DNA of 64,000 bases, from NCBI RefSeq assembly GCF_000820845.2, contig NZ_CBXV010000001.1, positions 310,001 through 374,000 on the forward strand, in the 5' to 3' direction. The DNA is from Pyrinomonas methylaliphatogenes (GTDB lineage: Bacteria > Acidobacteriota > Blastocatellia > Pyrinomonadales > Pyrinomonadaceae). Below are positions 46,494 to 56,098 of the stretch, piece by piece; the first letter of the stretch is position 1; each line of letters opens with the position of its first letter. Position numbers and translations under genes: made by a program. Below the pieces are notes generated by a model, which did no database searches, had not been told where the DNA came from, and saw only the letters and a program-made list of their open reading frames with translations.

Positions 46494-48983
46494 GTGAAAG
46501 CTTCCGTGGATCAGACCGAGATCGAAGATGGCCGTGAGGCCGGAACCGAGCGCGTTGATCTTCCGATCACCGGCATGACGTGCGCGGCGTGCGCGCGGCG
46601 CATCGAACGACAGTTGCGCAAAGTTGCGGGCGTTAAACAGGCCAACGTCAACTTCGCCACTTCGCGCGCCACGGTCGAATATGATCCGCGCGCGTGCGAT
46701 GCGCGACGGTTGATCGCCGCGGTCAAAGATGTCGGCTACGACGTCGGTGGTAGGTCTCATGTCAGTTTCATCGTGGATGATTCGGCGCGTCCGTCGGGTT
46801 CGAGCCAGCCGCTCGAAAGCCATCTGAAGCGCTTGCGCGGCGTTGTCGAGGCGAGCTTCAACTTGGTGAATATGGAGGTTCGCGTCGAGTACCTGCCGGG
46901 CGTCACAGACGCGCAGGCGATCCGCCGTGCCATCGAGGAGTTCGGCTACCAAGTGCGCGAAACGAGCGGCGAGGGGCCGCACGGTCTCGTCGAAGAAGAC
47001 GACGCGCACGCGGCGGAGTATCGAAGCTTGCGGCGAAAATTCATCGTCGCGGCGGTCCTTTCTCTTCCGGTCCTTTTCATCGCCATGTCGCACGGGCGAT
47101 TCGATTTTCCCGGCAGCGACTGGTTGCAACTCGTCTTGACGACGCCGGTCGTCTTCTACTGCGGCGCGCAGTTCTACAGGGGAGCGTGGGCCGCGTTTCG
47201 CCATCGCGCCGCCGACATGAACACGCTGATCGCAGTAGGCACCGGCACGGCTTACGTCTATTCAGTGGCGGCGACCATCTTCCCGCGCTTCTTCGCTCCA
47301 GCGGCCACGGGGCACGGTGTGCCGGTCTATTTCGAGGCCACGAGCGTCATCATCGCGCTCATTCTGCTCGGGCGGATGTTGGAAGCGCGCGCGAAGGGAC
47401 GAACGAGCGACGCGATCCGTCGTCTCATCGGGTTGCAACCGCGCACGGCGCGCGTCATCCGCGATGGCCGCGAGTTGGAGGTACAGGTCGAAGAGGTCGT
47501 GCCGGGCGATTTAGTCGTGGTGAGACCTGGCGAGAAGATTCCGGTCGATGGCGTCATCATCGAAGGATCGAGCGCCGTCGATGAATCGATGTTGACGGGC
47601 GAGAGCTTGCCGGTCGAAAAGGGTCCGGGCGATGAGGTCTTCGGAGCGACCATCAATCGGACCGGAAGTTTCAAGTTTCGGGCGACGAAGGTCGGCAAGG
47701 ATACCGTCCTGCAGCAGATCGTCAAACTGGTCCAAGAAGCGCAGGGCGCGAAAGCTCCCGTCGCGCGGCTTGCCGATGTGGTGAGCGGTATTTTCACGCC
47801 CATCGTCATCTGCGTGGCGATTGCGACCTTTGTGGTTTGGTACGTGGCTGCGCCGACGGATGTGCGTTTGAATATGGCGCTCGTCAATTTCGTCTCGGTG
47901 CTGATCATTGCGTGCCCGTGCGCGCTGGGACTAGCGACGCCGACGGCGATCATGGTCGGCACGGGACGCGGAGCCGAACTCGGCATTCTAATCAAGGGCG
48001 GCGAAGCGTTGGAGACGGCCCATCGGCTGCAAGTCGTCGTGCTCGACAAGACCGGCACCATCACCAAAGGACGCCCGACCGTCGTTGACATCGTCGCGGC
48101 GAATGATCTGGCTACTGATGAGCTGTTGCGTTTGATCGCTTCCGCCGAACGCGCCAGCGAGCATCCGCTCGGCGAAGCGATCGTGCGAGCGGCGCAGGCG
48201 CGCGGCCTCGAACTCAGCGAGCCGAACGACTTCAAGGCGCTCGCCGGCTACGGCATCGAAGCGCAAGTCGGAGGGCGCAAACTGTTGCTCGGGAACTTAA
48301 AGCTCATGCGCGAGCGTCAGGTCGCGCTCGATGGGTTCGAGGCGCAGGCGGCGAAGCTCGCCGCTGATGGAAAGACGCCGGTCTATGCGGCAGTGGATGG
48401 GCGTTTCGCCGGTCTGATCGCCATCGCCGACGAAATCAAGCCGGAAGCGCGCGAAGCGGTGGCGATGTTGGAGCTGATGGGGCTCGAAGTCGTCATGATC
48501 ACGGGAGATGATCGGCGAACGGCGGCAGCAGTAGCGCGCACTGTCGGCATCGAACGGGTGCTCGCCGAAGTCTTGCCGCAAGACAAAGCGCGCGAAGTCA
48601 AGCGCCTGCAGCAAGAAGAGAAGAAGACCGTCGGCATGGTCGGCGATGGGATCAACGACGCACCGGCGCTCGCGCAAGCCGATGTCGGCATCGCCATCGG
48701 GACGGGGACGGATGTGGCGATCGAGGCTTCCGACATCACGCTCATACGCGACGATCTGCGCAGCGTCGCAACATCCATAAGGCTCGCGCGCGCGACCATG
48801 CGCGTCATCCGACAGAATCTCTTCTGGGCCTTCATCTACAACACGCTCGGCATTCCGGTCGCGGCGGGCGTGCTCTACCCGTTCACTGGATGGCTGCTTT
48901 CGCCGATCATCGCGAGCGCGGCGATGAGCTTGTCGAGCGTGTCGGTGGTCGCGAACAGTCTGCGGTTGCGCAGATTCCGTTGA
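46494..48983 (+). CDS. copA: copper-translocating P-type ATPase
   Basis: An 829-residue P1B-type ATPase pumping Cu+ out of the cytoplasm. The N-terminus holds one metal-binding domain with GMTCAAC (Cys30, Cys33) and a second HMA-like domain (about 85-160) that has lost its CxxC. Membrane part: CPC motif in [15 protein letters not shown]. Soluble part: LTGES actuator loop, DKTGTI phosphorylation site, SEHPLGEAI and [23 protein letters not shown] start with GGAG seven bases upstream. It is cotranscribed with the efflux pump, so cytoplasmic and periplasmic export share one switch. Confidence 0.95.
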   Translation: MKASVDQTEIEDGREAGTERVDLPITGMTCAACARRIERQLRKVAGVKQANVNFATSRATVEYDPRACDARRLIAAVKDVGYDVGGRSHVSFIVDDSARPSGSSQPLESHLKRLRGVVEASFNLVNMEVRVEYLPGVTDAQAIRRAIEEFGYQVRETSGEGPHGLVEEDDAHAAEYRSLRRKFIVAAVLSLPVLFIAMSHGRFDFPGSDWLQLVLTTPVVFYCGAQFYRGAWAAFRHRAADMNTLIAVGTGTAYVYSVAATIFPRFFAPAATGHGVPVYFEATSVIIALILLGRMLEARAKGRTSDAIRRLIGLQPRTARVIRDGRELEVQVEEVVPGDLVVVRPGEKIPVDGVIIEGSSAVDESMLTGESLPVEKGPGDEVFGATINRTGSFKFRATKVGKDTVLQQIVKLVQEAQGAKAPVARLADVVSGIFTPIVICVAIATFVVWYVAAPTDVRLNMALVNFVSVLIIACPCALGLATPTAIMVGTGRGAELGILIKGGEALETAHRLQVVVLDKTGTITKGRPTVVDIVAANDLATDELLRLIASAERASEHPLGEAIVRAAQARGLELSEPNDFKALAGYGIEAQVGGRKLLLGNLKLMRERQVALDGFEAQAAKLAADGKTPVYAAVDGRFAGLIAIADEIKPEAREAVAMLELMGLEVVMITGDDRRTAAAVARTVGIERVLAEVLPQDKAREVKRLQQEEKKTVGMVGDGINDAPALAQADVGIAIGTGTDVAIEASDITLIRDDLRSVATSIRLARATMRVIRQNLFWAFIYNTLGIPVAAGVLYPFTGWLLSPIIASAAMSLSSVSVVANSLRLRRFR

Positions 48984-49049
48984 CGGAACGTCGCGGTTCA
49001 ACGGCGAAAGGTGGCCGTTGCAATGCGACGCGCGAAAGAAGAGCGAAGT

Positions 49050-49457
49050 ATGACAGTTTGGATCTTAGCGACGTTGGACGCGAGCGAATGGATGGTGATC
49101 GCGGTCGGCATAGCGGCGATCATCTTCGTGCTCTGGTACTTCTTCGGCGAACGTCGAGGCGTCGCGGCTGAGACGACCGAAACCGGAGTGCAGGAGATCT
49201 CGATCACGGTCAAAGGCGGTTACTCGCCCGATACCATCGTCGTCAAGCAGGGGCGACCCGTCCGACTCAAGTTCCGGCGCGAGGAGACGGCTTCCTGTAG
49301 CGAGCAGGTGATCTTCAGCGATTTCGGCATCGTGCGCGATCTTCCGCCCTTTCAGACGACCATCGTTGAGTTTACGCCCGACGCGCCGGGCGAGTACACT
49401 TTCACGTGCGGCATGCGGATGCTGCGCGGGAAGTTGATCGTCGAACCGAGCAGGTGA
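49050..49457 (+). CDS. membrane-anchored cupredoxin
   Basis: About 135 residues: an N-terminal membrane anchor (WMVIAVGIAAIIFVLWYFF) and a cupredoxin-like domain (SITVKGGYSPDTIVVKQGRP, then APGEYTFTCGMRMLRGKLIVE). ASCSEQV, CGM and the final Met are candidate ligands. Similar domains accompany or are fused to CopA in other bacteria. It probably receives or passes copper at the outer face of the inner membrane. An alternative ATG at 49023 has a better RBS (AAAGGTGG). Confidence 0.85.
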   Translation: MTVWILATLDASEWMVIAVGIAAIIFVLWYFFGERRGVAAETTETGVQEISITVKGGYSPDTIVVKQGRPVRLKFRREETASCSEQVIFSDFGIVRDLPPFQTTIVEFTPDAPGEYTFTCGMRMLRGKLIVEPSR

Positions 49458-49518
49458 ACTTCGACGCGCGTAGTAGTGCTAGGGGGTCGGTGAAGCAATC
49501 GCCGCTCGTGGCGGCGGT

Positions 49519-50061
49519 ATGGCAGCTATGAAGTCAGCGTGGCGTTACAAGGAGATCATCTTCGGCGTCAGTCTCGGGCTGGTGATGTGGATCGTGGACG
49601 CGGCGATGCACGTGCAAATGAGCGCCGAAACGGACGTGCTCGCAGGCTTCGCCGCTGAGCTTTTCGCTCCCGGGGCGACGCAGTTGTTCTTCCGTGCGCT
49701 TTTTCTGTTGATCGCAAGCGCGTTCGGGTTCGTTTTGTGGCGCGCCAACTGGCGCGAAAGGGAACTGCGCGCGCTCGAAGAGGCCATCATCGCCTTCCAT
49801 CGTCAACTCGACAGCCCCGCCATGCGCATTGTCAACCACGTGCGCATGTTACAAAGTCAATCTCATCCGGCGCGCGACGAACTGACGCAGACGGTGCTTG
49901 CTCTGATCGGCGAGGACGCGCGGATCATAGATGAGCTGGCCCAGCAGTACATACGCTTCAGCGAGCAAGTCGTGGCCGGGCGCACGCGCGAAGCGGTGGA
50001 GACTCTGCGCGCCATCGCCGCATGGCAGACCGCGCCGCGTCGCACTCCGCCCGTCGCTTGA
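49519..50061 (+). CDS. two-helix membrane protein with kinase-like helical pair
   Basis: A 180-residue protein. Two membrane helices (IIFGVSLGLVMWIVDAAM and LFFRALFLLIASAFGFVLW) flank a periplasmic loop, then a cytoplasmic helical pair about 75-165 (ALEEAIIAFHRQLDSPAMRI). That region looks like a dimerisation domain of a histidine kinase with its H-box eroded: it has a His but not the HE.R.PL pattern, and there is no ATPase domain. It lies six bases before the sigma-54 regulator, so it may modulate the two-component pair. Family unknown. Confidence 0.65.
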   Translation: MAAMKSAWRYKEIIFGVSLGLVMWIVDAAMHVQMSAETDVLAGFAAELFAPGATQLFFRALFLLIASAFGFVLWRANWRERELRALEEAIIAFHRQLDSPAMRIVNHVRMLQSQSHPARDELTQTVLALIGEDARIIDELAQQYIRFSEQVVAGRTREAVETLRAIAAWQTAPRRTPPVA

Positions 50062-50066
50062 ACGCC

Positions 50067-51494
50067 ATGTCGGAACACCATCGTATGCCGCAACCTGCGC
50101 TGCTCATCGTGGACGATGATGAGAGCTTGAGGCGCGTCCTCGAGTTTCAGCTGACCGAGAGCGGCTATCGCGTGCTGGCGGTTGCAGATGCGTCGGCGGC
50201 TTTGGATATTCTCGTCAACGAAGAGATCTCTTGCTTGGTCACGGACGTGCGTTTGCCGGGGCTATCGGGACTCGAGCTTCTGCGACGCGCCCGCGCCATC
50301 AACGACGGCGTTCCGGTCATCGTGATCACAGCCTATGGCGATGTCGAAACGGCGGTCGAAGCGATGCGCGCCGGAGCGTTCGACTTCATCACCAAGCCTT
50401 TCAACCGCGATCAGATACGTTTGACGGTGGAGAAGGCGCTCGCCTTTGGCCAGAAGATGGCGGAGTTGGCGCGCTTGCGGCGGCTCGTGCATGAGCGCTT
50501 CAGTCTGGCGAACGTCGTCGGCGATTCGCCCGCCATGCGGCGCGTCTTCGAAGTGGTCGAGCGCGTCGCGCCTTCGGACGTGACTGTTCTCATCACAGGC
50601 GAATCGGGCACGGGCAAGGAGTTGATCGCCCGCGGGATACATCTTGCCAGCGCGCGGTCGGCTGGTCCGTTCGTCGCCGTCAATTGCGCTGCCATTCCGG
50701 AGACGCTCGTCGAATCAGAATTGTTCGGCCATCGGCGCGGCGCTTTCACCGGCGCAACGCGCGACGTCAAAGGCAAATTCGAAGAGGCTTCGGGCGGCAC
50801 GCTCTTTCTCGACGAAATAAGCGCCATGCCGCTCGGCGTGCAGAGCAAACTGTTGCGCGCCTTGCAGGAGCGCGAGATCGTTCGTTTGGGAGAGAGCGCG
50901 CCGCGCAAAGTGGATGTGCGCATCATCGCCGCGACCAACAGGGATCTTCAGACGATGGTCGCCGATGGCGCGTTTCGCGAGGACCTTTACTATCGGCTCG
51001 CCGTCGTGCCCGTCGAACTCCCGCCGCTGCGCGAGCGACGCGAAGACATCCCCGTGCTTGTCGAGCACTTCTTGCAACAGGCGTGCGAGCGGCACGGTCG
51101 TCCACCCGTGCGCATTGCGCGCGAGGTCTTTGCCGCTTTCAACGCTTACGCTTGGCCGGGCAACGTGCGCGAACTGAAGAACACGATCGAGCGCATGGTC
51201 GTGCTCGCACGCGGCGACGTGTTGACGCTGGATGATCTGCCCGATCAGATCAAGAACACTCTTCGCGGCGCATCCAACGTGCTCGTGCATTTGCCGCCGG
51301 ACGGTATTTCGCTCGAAGCGGTCGAGCGCGAGATCATTCGACAAGCTCTCCTGATGCACGGCGGGAACCAGACGCGCACTGCGCGCTATCTGAACATCAC
51401 GCGCAGCGCGCTCATCTACCGCATGCAGAAGTACGGACTTACGGAAGAGACGGGAGGAGACAAAACGACGCAAACGGGCGAAGAGCCACGATAA
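50067..51494 (+). CDS. sigma-54-dependent response regulator (NtrC/ZraR type)
   Basis: A 475-residue enhancer-binding protein. The receiver domain has LLIVDDDESLRR, phospho-acceptor Asp60 (LVTDVRLPG) and ITKPF. The AAA+ domain has Walker A GESGTGKE (178-185), GAFTGA (225-230), which contacts sigma-54, and GGTLFLDEI as Walker B. The C-terminal Fis-type helix-turn-helix is GNQTRTARYLNITRSALIYR. It is the last gene of the metal operon, six bases after the previous stop. In E. coli ZraR is a metal-responsive protein of this class. It likely binds the dyads at 37126-37168 and activates its own operon. Confidence 0.93.
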   Translation: MSEHHRMPQPALLIVDDDESLRRVLEFQLTESGYRVLAVADASAALDILVNEEISCLVTDVRLPGLSGLELLRRARAINDGVPVIVITAYGDVETAVEAMRAGAFDFITKPFNRDQIRLTVEKALAFGQKMAELARLRRLVHERFSLANVVGDSPAMRRVFEVVERVAPSDVTVLITGESGTGKELIARGIHLASARSAGPFVAVNCAAIPETLVESELFGHRRGAFTGATRDVKGKFEEASGGTLFLDEISAMPLGVQSKLLRALQEREIVRLGESAPRKVDVRIIAATNRDLQTMVADGAFREDLYYRLAVVPVELPPLRERREDIPVLVEHFLQQACERHGRPPVRIAREVFAAFNAYAWPGNVRELKNTIERMVVLARGDVLTLDDLPDQIKNTLRGASNVLVHLPPDGISLEAVEREIIRQALLMHGGNQTRTARYLNITRSALIYRMQKYGLTEETGGDKTTQTGEEPR

Positions 51495-51821
51495 CGTTCC
51501 GTTGTTGCTATCTGTCGGCTGACGATAGAATTTTCTCGCAGGAAGGCGCTCTGAGTGGCGCAGATTCGCCGGGCAGAGAGTCATTTCAGACGGGATCGAT
51601 TGGGATCTGTTGCGAAGTTCGATTGAAGAGCACAATAACCAAAGTGCGCCGCGCTTTACGCACGACAATGGGACGCTTGAAGTCACGAAACCGTCATCCG
51701 AACACGAAGAGAGCAAAGATCATCTTATTTTGCAAATGCCGTGCGCGAGCGGGCGCAAAGAGAGTTAAGAGGGCCTTAAGGGGCTTTGAAGTGACCATCT
51801 TTCGCTAGGTCGCCACTGGCG
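51495..51821. other. intergenic region between regulator and kinase
   Basis: These 327 bases contain a terminator at the left end. The remainder includes an AT-richer stretch near 51710-51740 that may hold the kinase promoter. I find no -24/-12 match and no dyad like those at 37126-37168. A 61-codon frame at 51623-51808 has no family resemblance and is not called. Confidence 0.5.
51509..51536 (+). terminator. intrinsic terminator of the metal operon
   Basis: CTATC-T-GTC and GAC-GATAG pair (8 bp with one bulged T) around a GGCT loop at 51509-51529, followed by AATTTTC. It lies 15 bases after the stop of the sigma-54 regulator. Confidence 0.55.
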
Positions 51822-52904
51822 ATGAAAGTTCAGCGCTCAACTCTGCTTTACGCCGCTGGTGTGGCAGCGGCGACGCTTTCGATCACGGCGTTGCATCTGG
51901 TGACGCCGCTTGACCGGATCGTCCTCCATCAAATCTACCAGCGTCTTTATTACATCCCGATCATCGTCGCGGCGGTGCGTTTCGGACTGCGTGGCGGGCT
52001 ATCTGCCGCGTTGTTTGCCAGCATCGCTTACGTCCCTCATGTGCTCATGCACTGGCAGCACAGCAATCCGGATTATGCGCTCAACCAGTACGCCGAAATA
52101 ATCCTCTTCAACGTGGTCGGCATCGTTACAGGTGCGCTCGGCGACCGGAGTCGGACGGCGCGCGCGCGCGCCGAGCAGACGGCGGCGGAACTGCAACGCG
52201 CTTATGCCGAATTGAGGCAGACCTTCGAGCAGCTTTTGCGCGCCGATAGGCTGATCTCGCTTGGCGAACTTTCTGCCGCCATCGTCCATGAAGTGCGCAA
52301 CCCGCTCGGCGCGATCAAAGGCGCCGTCGAGATCATGGAAGATGGCATTTCGCCCGATAACCCGCGCCGCGAATTCGCCGCGATCGCCAAACGCGAGATA
52401 GATCGTCTTGATCGATTGGTCGAAGAGTTCTTGCGCTTCGCGCGTTCGCCGAAACCCGTAGTCGAGCGGGTCGATCTCAATGAAATCGTCGCTTCAGTCG
52501 CCGCGCTCGTCGAACGCCAAGCGGGGATGCAAGGCGTGCGCGTCGAACGGCGGCTTGCCGCGCGAAAGCTCGAAACGATGGCCGATGGCGCGCAAATACG
52601 GCAAGCGCTCATGAACCTCTGCCTGAACGCGCTGCAAGCGATGGCGCGCGGCGGCACGCTGACGCTCAGGACGAATACGAGCGATCGAAACGGCGTGAGC
52701 GTCGAGGTGGAGGATGAGGGCGGCGGAATCGACCCGAAGATCGCGGCGCGCATCTTCGATCCGTTCTTTACGACCAAAGAGCGCGGGCTCGGACTCGGGC
52801 TCTCGATCGCCTATAAGGTCGCCATCGAACACGGCGGCACGTTGACCTTCAGGAACGGGGAGAAGGGCGCGATCTTTCGTCTGGCGTTGCCCGGCGCAAA
52901 CTGA
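51822..52904 (+). CDS. multi-helix sensor histidine kinase, likely partner of the sigma-54 regulator
   Basis: A 360-residue kinase. Residues 1-105 hold four to five membrane helices with hardly any periplasmic loop (LLYAAGVAAATLSITALHL, YYIPIIVAAVRFG and others) and His-rich turns (VPHVLMHWQH), which could bind metal. Then a short coiled coil, the H box SAAIVHEVRNPLGAIKG (His156), N box NLCLNALQAM, DEGGGID and FFTTKERGLGLGL. This AtoS/ZraS-like catalytic part usually pairs with NtrC-type regulators. It lies 327 bases after that regulator, in its own unit. Confidence 0.88.
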   Translation: MKVQRSTLLYAAGVAAATLSITALHLVTPLDRIVLHQIYQRLYYIPIIVAAVRFGLRGGLSAALFASIAYVPHVLMHWQHSNPDYALNQYAEIILFNVVGIVTGALGDRSRTARARAEQTAAELQRAYAELRQTFEQLLRADRLISLGELSAAIVHEVRNPLGAIKGAVEIMEDGISPDNPRREFAAIAKREIDRLDRLVEEFLRFARSPKPVVERVDLNEIVASVAALVERQAGMQGVRVERRLAARKLETMADGAQIRQALMNLCLNALQAMARGGTLTLRTNTSDRNGVSVEVEDEGGGIDPKIAARIFDPFFTTKERGLGLGLSIAYKVAIEHGGTLTFRNGEKGAIFRLALPGAN

Positions 52905-52976
52905 ATCGCCACGCGCATCTTGCCTAAAAGATCATTCGCGCGAAACTTCGCTTCTCCGAGGCGACACACGAAGGAG

Positions 52977-53001
52977 TCAGCGCCTGAGCGCTGATTATCT
53001 T
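52977..53001 (+). terminator. intrinsic terminator after sensor kinase
   Basis: A perfect 7-bp stem TCAGCGC (52977-52983) / GCGCTGA (52988-52994) with a CTGA loop is followed by TTATCTT. It ends the plus-strand kinase unit before the convergent heme operon. Confidence 0.65.
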
Positions 53002-53028
53002 GAGCGGACCGTTTCGTCGAGCGGGCCG

Positions 53029-54069
53029 CTAGAGCGTCGCCAGAAGCTCACGCCACTCGGCGGACTCTTCACACCCAGGTTTGCGTTTGCTGAACATGAG
53101 CAGGATCTGTTCGCCGCTTTCGTTGTACAGCTCAAGACTCGTCACCATGCCATCGGTCGTCGGTTTGCGCACGATCCAGCAGGAGGCGATGCGGTCTTCG
53201 CGGACGTGCAGGTTGAAGTCCGCATCGAGCACGTTGACCCAGTGATTGACGATGCGGATGTTCTCGACCGGTCCAGTGTGAATCTGTATAACGCCCGGAT
53301 TGCCGACGAAGATCATGATCGGCAGCTTGCGCCGTGATGCTTCATGTAGCAGATGGCGGAAGCTCATCGGCGAAGTCTCGCGCGCCAGTTCCGGGCCAGC
53401 GAGCCGCAACGCTTGTCGGCGCGTCACTCCGAAATCGCGCGTCAACCTGAAGAATTCATGCGTATCGCGCATGCTCATCCAAGCCCGACGCAACTCTTCG
53501 ACATCTACCTCATCGTCTGGTCTTTCGGGTGGCGACGGCTGTCGCGGTTCGACTCTTTGCGCGGGAGATTGGTCGTCGCTCCTCCACCGCGCGACAAGTT
53601 CGGCGAAGGCGTCGTGGTCGCTTTCGTCCGTCAGAAAGATTTTGTGGATCGCCGTGCCATCCGGTGCGAAGAACTGCAAGCTGCGCCGCTTCCCGTCGTC
53701 GAAGGCGAAACAGCTCTTCCAGTGCGCGAGAAAGAGCCGGAGATCTATGCCTCGGTCGAGGACCTGTCCCATCAGTGGGCGCCCTTGTTCGCGAAAGATC
53801 TCGACCGGATGATAGCGGCCTTTGCGTTCGCTAATGGCCTCTTCGTTGCGCGTCATGGCCATGACGCGGCCCAGCGCGCCGAGCTCCGCGAGCATTTCGC
53901 CCCAATCGCCTGCGAGCCGCGTGACCGTGTCGCCGCATCCCAATGCGGCTAGTTCGGCCTCGGTGACGCCGAGCTTAGAGGCCGCTTCGCGCGCCTTCAA
54001 ATTCGGCTCTTCCTCGCGTAACCTTTGCCATCGACGTTTGAGTTCGCGCGCATCGTTCAACTCGGACAT
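53029..54069 (-). CDS. hmuS: hemin-degrading / heme-handling protein HmuS (ChuS/HemS)
   Basis: A 346-residue cytoplasmic protein with the duplicated HemS fold: DARELKRRWQRLREEEPNLKAREAA opens the first half and VEELRRAWMSMRDTHEFFRLTRDFGV the second. Family segments GNPGVIQIHTGPVENIR and WVNVLDADFNLHVRED are present. It accepts or degrades imported heme. The ATG at 54069 is fixed by GGAGGTGAG just upstream; earlier in-frame codons extend into the intergenic region. Last gene of the heme operon, 105 bases after hmuV. Confidence 0.93.
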   Translation of the reverse strand: MSELNDARELKRRWQRLREEEPNLKAREAASKLGVTEAELAALGCGDTVTRLAGDWGEMLAELGALGRVMAMTRNEEAISERKGRYHPVEIFREQGRPLMGQVLDRGIDLRLFLAHWKSCFAFDDGKRRSLQFFAPDGTAIHKIFLTDESDHDAFAELVARWRSDDQSPAQRVEPRQPSPPERPDDEVDVEELRRAWMSMRDTHEFFRLTRDFGVTRRQALRLAGPELARETSPMSFRHLLHEASRRKLPIMIFVGNPGVIQIHTGPVENIRIVNHWVNVLDADFNLHVREDRIASCWIVRKPTTDGMVTSLELYNESGEQILLMFSKRKPGCEESAEWRELLATL

Positions 54070-54174
54070 CTCACTCACCTCCAGAATTAAAATTCTTCTC
54101 GCTTTGCTCGGATGACGAGCGCGACCTCTGCGCTTGAGCGCCTTTCGCCGCACAGGAGGCGATCACCATCTCGC

Positions 54175-55002
54175 CTATTGCGAATCGGTTCGTTCCTTCT
54201 TGCACGCGCCGTCCTTCGGCACGAGCAGATGGGTCGTTAGCTCAGGATGACGAAGAGCCACAGTCTCGAGGCCGAAGACGCGATGGACCAGTTCCGGTGC
54301 GAGCGCGTCGCTGACAGGTCCGATGGCGACGATCTCGCCTCGATGGAGGACCGCAACGCGATCAGCGTACTGCGCCGCAAGGTTCAAGTCGTGGAGCACG
54401 GCGATGACGCCAGTATTCCGTTCGGCAAAAGCGCGCGCGATCTTGAGCGTCGCATGTTGGTGGACCAGATCGAGATTGGTCGTCGGTTCATCGAGCAACA
54501 GGCAGCGCGGCTCATCGCTTTCCCAAATCTGCGCCAACACGCGCGCCAGTTGCACACGCTGGCGTTCGCCTCCCGAAAGCGTCGGATAGAGGCGCGCAGA
54601 TAGTTCCGCAGTGCTGGTCAGTTCGAGCGCAGCCCATGCGATCTGTCGATCGCGCCGCGTCGGATGCATGCCGCGCGCGTGCGGCAGCCGCCCGAGCAGC
54701 GCGACTTCGAAGACGGTGAAGGGGAAGTCGAGCGCAGAGTTTTGCGGCAGCACGGCACGCACGCGCGCAAGCTCATCTTTGCGCCAACGCCCTAACTCGC
54801 GTCCACGCAACGCGACCGTGCCCGCAGACGGCGCAAGTTCGCCGCTCAGCACGCGCAGCAATGTCGATTTCCCCGCGCCGTTCGGGCCGACGATGATAAC
54901 CAATTCGCCGGTCCGCAAAGCCAGCGATGCTTCGCGCAATAGCGCTCTTGTCTCGCGCCTCACGGCGATCCCTTCCGCTTCGAGAATGACCTCTCCGCAC
55001 AT
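54175..55002 (-). CDS. hmuV: heme ABC transporter ATPase HmuV
   Basis: A 275-residue ATPase of the FecE/HmuV type. Walker A GPNGAGKST, LPQNSALDFPFTVFEVALLGR (Q-loop, HmuV-like), signature LSGGERQR, Walker B CLLLDEPTTNLD and LHDLNLAAQYADR. The ATG at 55002 is chosen by family length; 160 in-frame codons upstream are a shadow of hmuU. It energises the HmuU permease. Confidence 0.95.
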   Translation of the reverse strand: MCGEVILEAEGIAVRRETRALLREASLALRTGELVIIVGPNGAGKSTLLRVLSGELAPSAGTVALRGRELGRWRKDELARVRAVLPQNSALDFPFTVFEVALLGRLPHARGMHPTRRDRQIAWAALELTSTAELSARLYPTLSGGERQRVQLARVLAQIWESDEPRCLLLDEPTTNLDLVHQHATLKIARAFAERNTGVIAVLHDLNLAAQYADRVAVLHRGEIVAIGPVSDALAPELVHRVFGLETVALRHPELTTHLLVPKDGACKKERTDSQ

Positions 55003-55016
55003 CGGAAAAGCCCCAT

Positions 55017-56087
55017 TCAAACGCTCAGCCCGCGTCGGCGGCGCGCAAGCAGCCAGAGGAAGAACGGCGCGCCGAGCGAAGCCGTCACGATGCCGATTGG
55101 AAGCTCGGCGGGGGCCGCCGCCGAACGCGCGATCGCGTCCGCCGCTAGCATCAAACAAGCGCCGAGCAAAGCCGCGCTGGGCAAAAGGTGACGATGGTCC
55201 GGCCCAATGAGCAGGCGGAGCAAGTGCGGCGTGACGAGTCCGATGAAGCCTATCGTTCCGGCGAACGCCACGCCCGCGCCGACGGCAAGCGCGACGAAGA
55301 TGACGGCGCGCCGCTTTACCTTTTCCGTGGCGACGCCGAGATGGCCGGCTTCGGCTTCGCCCAGAAGCATGGCATTTAAAGCTCCGGCGAGCTGAAGCGA
55401 CGAGAGAACGGCTAGCAGGATGAAAGGCGCGGTGACGAGTAGGGTGGCCCACGTCGCGCCGCTCAAACTGCCCAGACTCCAAAAGGCGATGTCGCGCAGC
55501 TGAACGTCCGTCGCGATATAGGTCAAATAACCAATGAAAGCTCCAACCAGCGCGTTGATCGCAATGCCAGCTAAAAGCATGGTCGCCGTATCGGTCTTCC
55601 CGGCGGAGCGCGCAAAGCGTAGCACGAACAGTGTGACAACGAGTCCGCCAGCGAAGGCTGCGCCGGGGACGAGGGGTAGCAGGATAGAATGGCCAAGGAG
55701 ATAACGCGGCCCGCCGAGCACGATCATGGTGACGGCGCCGAGCGCTGCGCCACTCGAGACGCCGACTAAACCGGGATCGGCCAACGGATTGCGAAACAGC
55801 CCTTGCATAACGGCTCCAGAGGTCGCCAATCCCGCCCCGATCATCACGCCGAAAAGGACGCGCGGCAGCCTGATCGCGAAAAGCACCTTCTCGCGCTGTT
55901 CCTCAACGGCAAGGGAGTTGAAGCCGAGTCGTCGCAAGAAGACGGCCAATACCTCCGCTGGCGTGAATGGCGTCGCCCCGATGCTGAGAGCAAGGAGCAT
56001 GAGCGCGCAGAGCGCCGCCACGAGAGCGCACAGAAGCGCGCGGCGCTTGTGAATCTGCCTCTCCAGACTGGCCGTGACTTCAACCAT
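55017..56087 (-). CDS. hmuU: heme ABC transporter permease HmuU
   Basis: A 356-residue FecCD-type permease with about ten helices. Typical segments are IRLPRVLFGVMIGAGLATSGAVMQGLFRNPLADPGLVGVSSGAALG and GTIGFIGLVTPHLLRLLIGPDHR. It forms the inner-membrane channel for heme. The ATG at 56087 is preceded by GAAGGA at good spacing; a TTG five codons earlier overlaps the hmuT stop. Confidence 0.95.
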   Translation of the reverse strand: MVEVTASLERQIHKRRALLCALVAALCALMLLALSIGATPFTPAEVLAVFLRRLGFNSLAVEEQREKVLFAIRLPRVLFGVMIGAGLATSGAVMQGLFRNPLADPGLVGVSSGAALGAVTMIVLGGPRYLLGHSILLPLVPGAAFAGGLVVTLFVLRFARSAGKTDTATMLLAGIAINALVGAFIGYLTYIATDVQLRDIAFWSLGSLSGATWATLLVTAPFILLAVLSSLQLAGALNAMLLGEAEAGHLGVATEKVKRRAVIFVALAVGAGVAFAGTIGFIGLVTPHLLRLLIGPDHRHLLPSAALLGACLMLAADAIARSAAAPAELPIGIVTASLGAPFFLWLLARRRRGLSV

Positions 56088-56098
56088 ACTTCGGTCCT

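Noticed and set aside
51623-51808. 61-codon basic frame before the sensor kinase
   Set aside because: No RBS of note, no family resemblance, and codon use unlike the neighbours.
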